The notes below the pieces were generated by a model. That model was not told the origin of the DNA. It saw only the letters and a program-made list of their open reading frames with translations, and did no database searches. Shown piece by piece: positions 16,430-23,807 of a stretch of 36,168 nt of DNA. The stretch's first letter is position 1, and each line of letters starts with the position of its first letter. The translations under genes and the position numbers were made by a program. The stretch comes from Paracoccaceae bacterium. GTDB taxonomy: Bacteria > Pseudomonadota > Alphaproteobacteria > Rhodobacterales > Rhodobacteraceae. Where the stretch lies: the NCBI GenBank assembly GCA_016765235.1, contig JAESQH010000240.1, positions 1-36,168 on the forward strand. The letters are read 5' to 3'.

Positions 16430-16817
16430 TTGTGCCTTTAATTATGAGTAAAAATATTGTTTTTTTCAACGAACGGGCTGTGCTGCTAATTGTGAAATTG
16501 TTCCCGTAATTTCGAAACTGTGCCCTAGTTATTGAAATGGCCTGCCGTGTAAACAGCATCTAAGTAAATTTAGATATTTTGATAGTATCCATAGGTGCGG
16601 AATCGACGGTGAAAGTATTTTACACTTCAATTTGAACTTCAACCGTTGGTCCAAAAGCGTGTTTTCCCTTTTGCGTACCGGTTAAATTTTAAATAAACAT
16701 TGACCTGTCTCTTGTGCTCTTAATTGTGAAATGAATCGGTGGATATTTCACAATTAAGAGCACAAAAATGATCGAAAACGGCGCGCATGCGTTTTATTGC
16801 CATAATTAGGGGCACAA
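16430..16817. mobile_element. Cluster of six ~21-bp repeats with inverted outer copies (transposon-end-like element)
   Basis: Six related units share the core TGTGC-n3-TAATT-n-TGAAAT. Plus-strand copies are 16430-16450, 16478-16498, 16518-16538 and 16712-16732; minus-strand copies are 16745-16765 and 16797-16817. The outermost two are most alike and inverted (both read TTGTGCC-YY-TAATTATG), so they act as terminal inverted repeats of a 388-base segment. The pair 16712-16732/16745-16765 is a perfect 21-bp inverted repeat with a 12-base spacer. No gene lies inside. Multiple subterminal transposase-binding repeats are typical of Tn7/Tn402-like ends; plasmid iterons are the alternative. No target-site duplication was found. 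Confidence 0.55.
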
Positions 16818-16994
16818 CGCCAAACGGTTAATGGGGTAAGGTGTCCACTCCTCATCTAACGAGCGAATAGCGTCCAATATCCGATCCGGCAGCGCAGCAT
16901 TGAAGCTTCTTTCATAGTCCATCACGGCCAGAAATCCTTCTTTCGTGGCGTTTTCGAATTTGGTCCATGTCGGTTTGTTGCTTTTATCAAGCAT
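16806..16994 (-). pseudogene. N-terminal fragment of an HD-domain protein (PhnZ/TmpB-like)
   Basis: Sixty-two residues: DYERSFNAALPDRILDAIRS then WTPYPINRL. This resembles the N-terminus of HD-domain mixed-valent diiron oxygenases of the PhnZ/TmpB type, where the metal-binding histidine follows shortly after YPxxRL. Here the frame enters the outer repeat of the element at 16817 and stops inside it, so the HD core is lost. AGGAA stands in front of the ATG. It is divergent from the LysR fragment at 17090, a pairing usual for regulated catabolic genes. Identification is by pattern only. Confidence 0.45.
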
Positions 16995-17089
16995 ATTGGG
17001 TTTCCTAATTTACGATGAGGACAATTACCATGGATCGGATGATCGAAAAATTAATTGATTTCATCACACCGATAAAATATTCGTCCGAT

Positions 17090-17214
17090 ATGAATATAGG
17101 TGCCATCGAAACATATCTGGTTATAGCGGAATTGGGCGGATTTCATATCGCAGCTCGACGGCTGAACATCACACAAACAGCGGTCAGCGCGCGCATTAAA
17201 TCCCTAGAAAAGGC
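17090..17214 (+). pseudogene. N-terminal fragment of a LysR-type regulator, cut by an IS5 element
   Basis: From the ATG at 17090 the frame reads ETYLVIAELGGFHIAARRLN then ITQTAVSARIKSLEKAL, the LysR winged helix-turn-helix. It is interrupted at 17215 by the terminal repeat of the insertion sequence. The frame is also open back to 17015. No convincing continuation of the effector domain appears beyond 18308. It was probably the regulator of the divergent HD-domain gene. Confidence 0.8.
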
Positions 17215-18308
17215 GTTGTTGCATGGATCAGTATCCAAGTGTTAACAAGCGCTTTTACCCCGCTCATGGAACCGCTTACTGCCGCATAAATTCAATGGCC
17301 GCCATCGCCATAAATTTGCAAAGAAGAAATACCGCGTAACGAACTGGCGTGCGCATAATGAAAGCCTGCGAAATCGCGGGAATTTGACGATCTGGATCAC
17401 GACTGATGCTCTAAAACACTGGGTTGCACCACAGCGCGGATCGCGCGGCGGGAAGCGTCAATATACGGATCTGGCGATCACCTTGTGCCTGACATTAAGC
17501 ATGGTTTACAAGCTGCCACTGCGCCAAACGCAAGGTTTGATGCGCAGCATATCAAAGCTCATGCAGCTGGAAGTTCTCGTTCCAGATTTCTCGACTCTAT
17601 CGCGCAGAGGGCGAAATCTTGTCCTTCCGGTAAGGCCTAAAACCAAGCGAACCGATCCGATTCATCTGGCGGTGGATAGCACCGGTCTGAAGATCTTCGG
17701 CGTGGGTGAATGGTTGCGAAAGAAACATACAACAGGAGCCAACCGCAAGAAGTGGCGTAAGTTGCACCTCGGGCTTGACCTTACAAGTGGAGAAATTATC
17801 TGTGCCGATTTGACAAAGGACAACGTGGGTGATCCATCTGCCTTGCCTTGTCTTTTGGATCAGGTTGAGGTGCCGGTTGCGCATTTCCTGGCGGATGGAG
17901 CTTACGATGGTGCGCCAACCAGCGGCCTGCTCCAAGAACGGTTTGGTGAGACCGTCGAGATCATCATCCCACCCCCCCGAAACGCGATACCAAGCCCACA
18001 ATCTGCATCTGAACTTTCAATTCGAGACCGACACATTGCTGAGATACAGAACCGTGGCCGCATGGCCTGGCAATCCAGCAGCGGCTATAATCAGCGCAGC
18101 AGAATTGAAACACAAATCGGGTGCTGGAAGACGGTTATCGGGCCCAAACTGAAGGCGCGGTATTTCGAAAATCAGCAAGTAGAGGTAAAGATTGGCGTCA
18201 CTATTCTCAATAAAATGACCGAACTCGGGCGACCCGTGTTCGAACAAATCGCATAACCTAAATTACGGGTAAGGGGTCGTTTCAGCAGTGTCTGATCCAT
18301 GCAACAAC
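17215..18308 (+). mobile_element. IS5-family insertion sequence
   Basis: The element is bounded by perfect 17-bp inverted repeats, GTTGTTGCATGGATCAG at 17215-17231 and its complement at 18292-18308 (18 bp if the flanking C/G is counted). The length of 1,094 bases and a single DDE transposase fit IS5. It interrupts the LysR fragment. Flanks show no clear target-site duplication, so it may have suffered a flanking deletion. Confidence 0.85.
17279..18256 (+). CDS. IS5-family DDE transposase
   Basis: The coding frame is open from 17246 and homologous-looking sequence starts at PHKFNGRHRHKFAKKKYRVT, matching the usual N-terminus MPHKFN of close relatives. Here the codon in the methionine position is CTG (17279), so initiation would need CTG or an internal ATG at 17384 (290 residues). 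Catalytic acidic residues are seen in LAVDSTGL, LADGAYDG and SRIETQIGCWK. The frame is otherwise intact, so only the start is doubtful; the copy may be impaired. Confidence 0.85.
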   Translation: MPHKFNGRHRHKFAKKKYRVTNWRAHNESLRNRGNLTIWITTDALKHWVAPQRGSRGGKRQYTDLAITLCLTLSMVYKLPLRQTQGLMRSISKLMQLEVLVPDFSTLSRRGRNLVLPVRPKTKRTDPIHLAVDSTGLKIFGVGEWLRKKHTTGANRKKWRKLHLGLDLTSGEIICADLTKDNVGDPSALPCLLDQVEVPVAHFLADGAYDGAPTSGLLQERFGETVEIIIPPPRNAIPSPQSASELSIRDRHIAEIQNRGRMAWQSSSGYNQRSRIETQIGCWKTVIGPKLKARYFENQQVEVKIGVTILNKMTELGRPVFEQIA

Positions 18309-18460
18309 GTCTCCTTGAAGTATATTTTTACGGACACCAATTGTTTTTCATCAAGGCCCGGTGCCCCAAGAAAATCTAAGTATCACGTTTGATAAACATC
18401 AACAGAATTAAAACGTGTAAAAATAAACACTGTGCTGCGAGTGCAGCTCCGCGCGAAGCG

Positions 18461-18524
18461 CCGGGCCTGTGTTTCTTGCCCCTTCTCCGGGGCGGGAAAT
18501 ACAGGGCATTTCACAGGCACCCGG
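18461..18524. ncRNA. Structured hairpin region with two competing stems (candidate RNA or bidirectional terminator)
   Basis: Segments 18466-18482 and 18489-18505 pair over 17 positions across a 6-base loop, with the mismatches all G-U compatible on one strand. An alternative outer stem pairs CCGGGCCTGTG (18461-18471) with CACAGG and CCCGG in 18512-18524. No run of T follows directly. It lies between the insertion sequence and the thrS fragment where no gene is seen. No known RNA family was recognised. Confidence 0.3.
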
Positions 18525-18550
18525 ACCTTTCCGACAATTCATAAGAATGA

Positions 18551-18847
18551 TTACTGGCGATTCACTAATTTTGACAGTTTCGAGGAAAAAGCGCTCATAA
18601 AGCGTTTCGCAATAACTTTGATAAATGCCTTACCTGCGCGTTGTGCTGGTCGGAGCGAAAGCACTACATCGTAATCTGGGAAACCTAAATCGGCATAGAC
18701 TGATGAAAGGAGCATTACGAATTGTTTGACCTCTTGCTCGACATGCCCCTCGCGGCAAATGACGTGCGCATCGTCCTGCTCAAATGTTCTGGTTCTCATT
18801 AAAACCGTGCATGGACCCGGACGGTTCGTCTCTATGGCACATTTCAA
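18551..18847 (-). pseudogene. thrS: Threonyl-tRNA synthetase internal fragment
   Basis: The stretch LMRTRTFEQDDAHVICREGH, then VMLLSSVYADLGFPDYDVVLSLRP and QRAG, matches the catalytic-domain region of ThrRS (MRVRxFTQDDAHIFC, then LSSVYxDLGF, then LSTRPxxRxG). The matching part is about 18632-18846. The following residues are unrelated, and neither the rest of the catalytic core nor the anticodon domain is present. There is no ATG; the frame opens with TTG. It is a displaced piece of a chromosomal-type gene, presumably carried in by an earlier rearrangement. Confidence 0.8.
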
Positions 18848-18929
18848 TTGGCAATGAGAGTTAGGATGGACGACGCGCGAAATGTCGTTAACGCGAAGGT
18901 GGCGGCTCCCTCACTAGGCACCACCCAAT

Positions 18930-19181
18930 TTACGCCGTCACCTCGATATAACCACGGCGACGTTTATGCTTTTCGAGTTTCTGGAGCGCCGCAACGGCTT
19001 GGTCTTCATCTTCATAGGTCACCATCATCCCTCGCCCTTTGGTACCAATGCGTCCCCAGTTGCGTAGCACCGACACTTCTCCAAAAAGTGTGGGCTGCAC
19101 TTCGATCCCATAGAACCGAGCCATATTTCGCTCAGGATCGACATGGATCAAATTGACTGGGATGACTTCTGGCGAATACAT
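18930..19181 (-). CDS. WGR-domain protein
   Basis: An 83-residue protein that is almost entirely a WGR domain: the N-terminal strand VNLIHVDPERNMARFYGIEV, the signature NWGRIGTKGRG and the C-terminal helix DEDQAVAALQKLEKHKRRRG. WGR domains bind nucleic acids in PARPs and in bacterial regulators; free-standing small versions are common on alphaproteobacterial plasmids. It sits next to the CBASS regulatory pair in the same direction, separated by about 170 bases, but a link is unproven. No strong ribosome binding site is seen. Confidence 0.85.
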   Translation of the reverse strand: MYSPEVIPVNLIHVDPERNMARFYGIEVQPTLFGEVSVLRNWGRIGTKGRGMMVTYEDEDQAVAALQKLEKHKRRRGYIEVTA

Positions 19182-19350
19182 AGTAAGATTATCGCTTCAC
19201 GTCGCCAATCTGTCCAATGACATTACTGAATCATTGCGCTTCAAATGATTCCTATCCATGATGTGAGGTTTAGTTTCGGTCTGCCACGTGAGTTGACAGG
19301 GTAGATAGCGGTTTTCGTGTGAGGATTGATATCTGGGACTTATTGCTACT

Positions 19351-20238
19351 CTAACGACCGCGTGCAAATTTGGGAGTCCAACTATCTACTAGTTGTTCCT
19401 GCTCGTCGTGCGCCTCATCATCAGGATCTTCAGCAAGCTCTTCACTCGACAAAACCGTCAATGTGAAACCGTAGCCCCCAAGCCCAATTATTTCTTCATC
19501 AAGTGCCAAACACCGCCGACACGAAAACCACTGAGACAAACTTGTCTCCCCACAAACCGTACGGGAATATTCAACATTTTTTGGATCGCGATTGAACTGC
19601 AATGTATGCGTATGAGGCAACAGAACCCCTTTCCGCAGAAAGGATAGCTTGTCCAGCGTTTTGAAACTTTCGGACATGAACGCATAGGCAACTTTATCGC
19701 CGGAGCTAACGACAACTGCCATTGGGTAGTCACTGCATTCTGCAGCGCGTATTGCCGACGCGGTTAGTGAGCATTCTGCGAGTTGGCTAAGTGCTACAAT
19801 ACCGTCGAGACCAATGCGGCTGCCCCCTATCACCTCACCGACAAGCCTCGTCGGCATTAACAATCCTGAAGCGAAGTGATCCGCCTCAAGTTCAATTGAG
19901 CTTGTTCCTTGTGAGAACCCGGCTTTGGAAATATGGATGGGTGCCGTTTTAAGAATTTCCTCCGGATGGCCTTCAAGAAAATAATGGCCCAGTTCATGTG
20001 CAACGGTAAACCGACGAAACCCTTCACTCTTGATGTTTGTCGCATAGAAAATTCCCACATTATCGTTGTGGAAAATGATACCACCGCTAACTCCAACTTG
20101 ATCCGGTGCCTTAGGCTCTACGACAATGTCTTCAGCTTCAGCGATCGCAAATGGGTCAATCGGGAAACAATCATAGCCCATCTCTTTGGCCTTTTGTTCG
20201 CCCTGCCGTCTGGCCATCTGAATACGAAACTTGCTCAC
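19351..20238 (-). CDS. capP: ImmA/IrrE-family metalloprotease, CapP-like
   Basis: A 295-residue zinc peptidase of the ImmA/IrrE (DUF955) family. The zinc site is HELGH (residues 81-85) with the downstream acidic motif ELEAD (116-120). The C-terminal half holds the pair CRRC and a long acidic tail. It starts at GTG overlapping the repressor stop (GTGA), so the two are co-translated. A repressor plus ImmA-type protease encoded divergently beside a CBASS operon is the published CapH/CapP arrangement, in which the protease cleaves the repressor in response to DNA damage signals. Here that role is inferred from architecture. Confidence 0.8.
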   Translation of the reverse strand: MSKFRIQMARRQGEQKAKEMGYDCFPIDPFAIAEAEDIVVEPKAPDQVGVSGGIIFHNDNVGIFYATNIKSEGFRRFTVAHELGHYFLEGHPEEILKTAPIHISKAGFSQGTSSIELEADHFASGLLMPTRLVGEVIGGSRIGLDGIVALSQLAECSLTASAIRAAECSDYPMAVVVSSGDKVAYAFMSESFKTLDKLSFLRKGVLLPHTHTLQFNRDPKNVEYSRTVCGETSLSQWFSCRRCLALDEEIIGLGGYGFTLTVLSSEELAEDPDDEAHDEQEQLVDSWTPKFARGR

Positions 20239-20570
20239 TTTTCTGACTTTCGTTGGTTCATCAGATCAATCATCATTTGGATGTGATCACGATCACCGCC
20301 TGTGAGATTTTCTTCACCCCGAAAAACCGTTGTCGCACCTTCCATTTTATTTGTTCGCCCAAGCAAATAGTCGGATGTGACATTTAGTGCTTTGGCCAAC
20401 GCTCGAATGTTTGAAAACGATGGTTTACGTCTCTCTTTCTCAAAATGGCCAATCGCCGAGGGTTGCAAACCAGCTTTCGCAGCAAGTTCAGTTTGATTGA
20501 ACTCACGCGCATCTCTTGCTTGCTTCAACCTTTCACCGAATCCACCCGTAGACTCCGAAGAATTTGACAT
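20235..20570 (-). CDS. capH: XRE-family HTH repressor, CapH-like
   Basis: A 111-residue protein with an XRE helix-turn-helix (residues ~13-72: RLKQARDAREFNQTELAAKA, then GLQPSAIGHFEKERRKPS and LNVTSDYLLGR) and a short C-terminal segment (DRDHIQMMIDLMNQRKSEK) that could dimerise or be the protease target. It overlaps the protease gene and is divergent from the CD-NTase gene; the 143-base gap holds a twin inverted repeat suited to operator binding. The expected function is repression of both transcription units. Confidence 0.82.
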   Translation of the reverse strand: MSNSSESTGGFGERLKQARDAREFNQTELAAKAGLQPSAIGHFEKERRKPSFSNIRALAKALNVTSDYLLGRTNKMEGATTVFRGEENLTGGDRDHIQMMIDLMNQRKSEK

Positions 20571-20590
20571 GACGCCCCTAACTGTGTTAC

Positions 20591-20664
20591 TATGACGAAT
20601 ACGTAGGATTCGGCCGCTTGCTCGCGGCTTCTTTTTTCACCATATATCCTACGGATACGTCATA
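20591..20664. promoter_or_regulatory. Divergent promoter region with twin operator-like arms and an internal terminator-like hairpin
   Basis: Arms at 20591-20609 and 20646-20664 form an inverted repeat matching at 17 of 19 positions, each containing GACG-n-AT-n-CGTA. They lie between capH (start 20570) and the CD-NTase gene (20714). Between them GCCGC (20613-20617) and GCGGC (20624-20628) form a hairpin followed by TTCTTTTTT on the plus strand, resembling a small intrinsic terminator that would stop read-through into the CBASS operon. Repressor binding and attenuation are inferences. Confidence 0.55.
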
Positions 20665-20713
20665 AATTGTAAGACAGATAAGAGAATCCGTCAAGCCTGA
20701 GGGGCAGAAGAAT

Positions 20714-22072
20714 ATGAACATTACAACGAATTTCGAAGAATTCGCCCGACAACTTGATATTGACCCGATAGAAGCCGCGGTCATGGATGTGGCGCGGGCG
20801 CTGCAAATCACACAGACGATGCATCAGCAGGCCGAGTCACATTACCGGGGCTTGGCAAGCCATGTTGATCGACCTGGCAGCCCATTCGAGGACTTAGTTG
20901 ACGAGATTTACTCCTCTGGGAGTTTTGCCATTCATGCTGCAACACGGTCTCGTTTGAAACGAGATCAACACGATGTTGATGCAGTTTTGGAGTTGAGCTG
21001 TCCTGCTAGTAGTGACCCGGAATGGGTCATTCGTGATCTCTACACGGCCATCAGGGGTGAAAAGGGCAGCAAATACTTTGATTATCTCATTGAGAAAAAT
21101 AGCCGCTGCGTCACGGTTACATATCCAGATGGCGTCACAGTTGATCTGATGCCGGTGGTCCGTCTGATTGGCCAGCCAGAACGGGTTGCTGTCTTGTTCC
21201 ACTATAAGCGTGAGACTGGGGACAAGTATCATAAGGAAATTAATCCAAAGGGTTTCGCTGAATATTTCAACGGACAGATCGAAACCAGCAAAGCATTTCA
21301 GGATCGATTCGATGCCCGCCGCTTTCTTGTGGACGGTGAAACCTATGTTGAATTAGCAAACCGTATAGCTTCGAACTCAACTACAATTACCCTAGAAAAG
21401 GCCGACACACAGCCGATGCCAGTCCACGTCCCTCTGGATCAGAAATCAGCGCGCGTTGTCGCTCTCCAATTGATTAAGCGCTTCCGTGACAAGAGGTATC
21501 GCAAACATGATGATCATCGTGGCAAGCGCAAACCTCCATCAATTATTATTGCCGCGATTGCGCTGGACGCAGGCCCTGTAAACGACAACCTCGTTGATGA
21601 AGTGATTGCAATTGCCCACCACATGCGGAGGTTGATCCGCAATGCAGAAGGGAACTTGCACCTGCTAAAGGTCAGAAACCCTGCTCATTATCCCGACATT
21701 TTTACTGATCGTTGGCCAGAGGCCAGAAGTGAGCAGCGGCTTTGGTCTTCAGATCTGAAAACCCTTGTTGAACAATTGGAAACACTCAAGCGTGTTGGCT
21801 TTGATCCGGCAGTGGTTCAGTCCACACTGGCTAACCTCTTTGGAGAGAAAGCAGGCGATATCGCGCTGCATGCATATCATCAGGCGCAGACGACCAATCT
21901 TGAGCATGGTGCTTTGGGAATGACACCGAGCGGCAAATTAACTCCCGCCAAACCAACATCAGGGTTAACCACCCCTGTGCTCGGTGCTGGGGTCGCATCA
22001 ACAGGTCTCATTATGCCTGCACGCGCCAATACCAACATGGGGGGAACTATTCCCGATGATAACTGTTGGTGA
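20714..22072 (+). CDS. CBASS CD-NTase (cGAS/DncV-like nucleotidyltransferase)
   Basis: A 452-residue nucleotidyltransferase. The active-site signature is SSGSFAIHAATRSR (G69, S70) followed by HDVDAVLEL (D87, D89), and a third acidic residue is D144 in VTVDLMP. These enzymes make cyclic oligonucleotide alarms on phage infection. GGGGCAG precedes the ATG. The gene is the first of three overlapping genes with an E2-like protein and a patatin phospholipase, so it is a CBASS alarm synthase of the short type II class. The C-terminal tail is long, low-complexity and rich in Gly, Thr and Pro, ending DDNCW rather than in glycine. Clade and product are not assigned. Confidence 0.9.
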   Translation: MNITTNFEEFARQLDIDPIEAAVMDVARALQITQTMHQQAESHYRGLASHVDRPGSPFEDLVDEIYSSGSFAIHAATRSRLKRDQHDVDAVLELSCPASSDPEWVIRDLYTAIRGEKGSKYFDYLIEKNSRCVTVTYPDGVTVDLMPVVRLIGQPERVAVLFHYKRETGDKYHKEINPKGFAEYFNGQIETSKAFQDRFDARRFLVDGETYVELANRIASNSTTITLEKADTQPMPVHVPLDQKSARVVALQLIKRFRDKRYRKHDDHRGKRKPPSIIIAAIALDAGPVNDNLVDEVIAIAHHMRRLIRNAEGNLHLLKVRNPAHYPDIFTDRWPEARSEQRLWSSDLKTLVEQLETLKRVGFDPAVVQSTLANLFGEKAGDIALHAYHQAQTTNLEHGALGMTPSGKLTPAKPTSGLTTPVLGAGVASTGLIMPARANTNMGGTIPDDNCW

Positions 22073-22601
22073 ACAAGTGTCCAACATGGCGGATGTATTT
22101 CCTGGATGGTCTTGCGAAAGACCAACTAAGCGCACCGCCGTTTGGATAGGGCAATTACAGCCACATAAGACAATCTATACCCTGCGTGTTGAATACACAG
22201 AGCCGCTTTTGCCTGAAGGAAGGTCTGCACTATATGTGCAGCCGCTTGTAGAGATTCTCAACCCCAAACTCAAACGCCGCTTTGGCAATGCCGAAGGATC
22301 ATTACCACATGTTTATGTGGCACATCCCAGAACAAACCGGATTGGTCCATTCTTGTGTCTGTTCGACGACAAAAAATCCCAGTGGACGTCAGAAAATCTG
22401 ATCAGCAATACCACCATTCCTTGGGCCTCCAACTGGTTGAGCTGCTATGAAAGCTGGCTGGCGACGGGAACATGGTTTGGTACAGGAAAACATATTCAAA
22501 CGGAGTCGAACGGCCGCAGCGCCATTTCGGCATTGATGGAGCATTACTATGCAACAACCTCATACGCGGCGCTCACAGGGTATACTCTCTCAACGCCGTA
22601 A
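22056..22601 (+). CDS. Stand-alone E2-like protein of short type II CBASS
   Basis: A 181-residue E2-fold protein. The beta-rich centre includes ALYVQPLVEILNP and PHVYVAH. The catalytic cysteine region is FLCLFDDKKSQW (C101 with this start), followed by the C-terminal family block TTIPWASNWLSCYESWLATG then WFGTGKH. No E1 or JAB protease is encoded nearby, which defines the short form. In this class the E2 acts on the C-terminus of the CD-NTase. The ATG at 22056 overlaps the CD-NTase by 17 bases and keeps an N-terminal helix; an ATG at 22086 is the alternative. Confidence 0.85.
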   Translation: MITVGEQVSNMADVFPGWSCERPTKRTAVWIGQLQPHKTIYTLRVEYTEPLLPEGRSALYVQPLVEILNPKLKRRFGNAEGSLPHVYVAHPRTNRIGPFLCLFDDKKSQWTSENLISNTTIPWASNWLSCYESWLATGTWFGTGKHIQTESNGRSAISALMEHYYATTSYAALTGYTLSTP

Positions 22602-23610
22602 ACAGCTTCCTTGGTCAGAGAATGATTTTCGGATTTTGTCGATAGATGGCGGCGGCATTAAAGGCATTCTGCCTGCTTCCATACTCGCCGAATGCGAAAG
22701 GCGTTTCCTGAAAGGGGGTTCAGCAGCCAATTATTTCGACATGATCGCAGGTACATCTACTGGTGGAATTGTAGCGCTTGGGCTTGGTGCTGGTATGCGT
22801 GCTGACGAGGTTTTACAGATTTACCTTGAGCACGGTGGAGATATTTTCCCAGCACTCTGGACACCGCCCATACCGTTCGGAAACACGTTCAGGTCAGTCT
22901 ATCAATTTGCACGAGACGTCGCTGTTTACCGATATAATCGAGACCCATTGGAACGAGCGCTCCGAGACCGGTTCGGAAACAAGCTTTATGGCGCTATAAA
23001 CAAGCGATTAAATATTCCAACATTTGACGGGTTCAATGAAGTCAATGTTATGAAGACCCCACACCACCCGGATTTTCGCCTTGATTGGCAGGAAGAAATC
23101 GTGACGGTTGCTCTTGCCACATCTGCCGCACCGACCTTCTTTTCCACGTACCGCAACGGCACTCGACATTTTGCTGATGGCGGCGTCTGGGCCAACAATC
23201 CGATTATGGTCGCCCTTGTTGATGTATTGTCGTGCTTTGATGTAAATCGCCACGATATCGACATTCTGTCACTTGGCTGTGGTGATCTCGACATGAAGAT
23301 GACGGATGGCCAGATCAAACGGGGTGGCTTGTTTCATTGGAAAACCATTATTGACAGCGCCATGCATCTGCAGAGCCAGAACGCTTTGGGACAGGCTGGC
23401 CTCCTCATCGGGCGTGAACGGTTACTGAGATTGTCGTCTGCACCGTCACTCACACCTATTGCACTTGATGACTTCAAACGGGCACGCGACGAATTACCGG
23501 CACAAGCCAAGAGATTGGTGGAAGAAAATGCTGAGCGTCTTGAAGCGTTCTTTGATGTACGTCGCCCCCCAGTCACTTTTTATCATGGGCCATTGGTTTG
23601 CCAAAGCTAG
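22549..23610 (+). CDS. capV: Patatin-like phospholipase, CapV-type CBASS effector
   Basis: A 353-residue patatin-fold lipase. The oxyanion glycine-rich loop is DGGGIKGILP (33-42), the nucleophile motif is GTSTG (68-72, S70) and the second catalytic residue lies in ADGGVWANNP (D210). When bound by the cyclic nucleotide, CapV enzymes degrade the inner membrane and kill the infected cell. GGAG lies seven bases before the ATG, and the gene overlaps the E2 gene by 53 bases in another frame. It is the last gene of the CBASS operon; 200 bases without a gene follow. Confidence 0.93.
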   Translation: MQQPHTRRSQGILSQRRKQLPWSENDFRILSIDGGGIKGILPASILAECERRFLKGGSAANYFDMIAGTSTGGIVALGLGAGMRADEVLQIYLEHGGDIFPALWTPPIPFGNTFRSVYQFARDVAVYRYNRDPLERALRDRFGNKLYGAINKRLNIPTFDGFNEVNVMKTPHHPDFRLDWQEEIVTVALATSAAPTFFSTYRNGTRHFADGGVWANNPIMVALVDVLSCFDVNRHDIDILSLGCGDLDMKMTDGQIKRGGLFHWKTIIDSAMHLQSQNALGQAGLLIGRERLLRLSSAPSLTPIALDDFKRARDELPAQAKRLVEENAERLEAFFDVRRPPVTFYHGPLVCQS

Positions 23611-23807
23611 CCCTAACCTCGGTCGCCAGATTATTGACATTGGCGTGATCTATTTCTCGGTGTGCAGATTACCGGGTCAACGCAGCCAAACGTACGCACT
23701 TAGAGAACGCTAGTAGACAAACGACGTATTTTCTAATAGTAGTTTCAACAGAACAATAATAGTAATCTCACAACACACCTACTCGGTTTCTGGTGGAAAG
23801 GGTGGTC

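Noticed and set aside
17205..18318. Target-site duplication of the IS5 element
   Set aside because: The flanks AAAAGGC and GTCTCC share no convincing 2-9 bp repeat, so no duplication is claimed.
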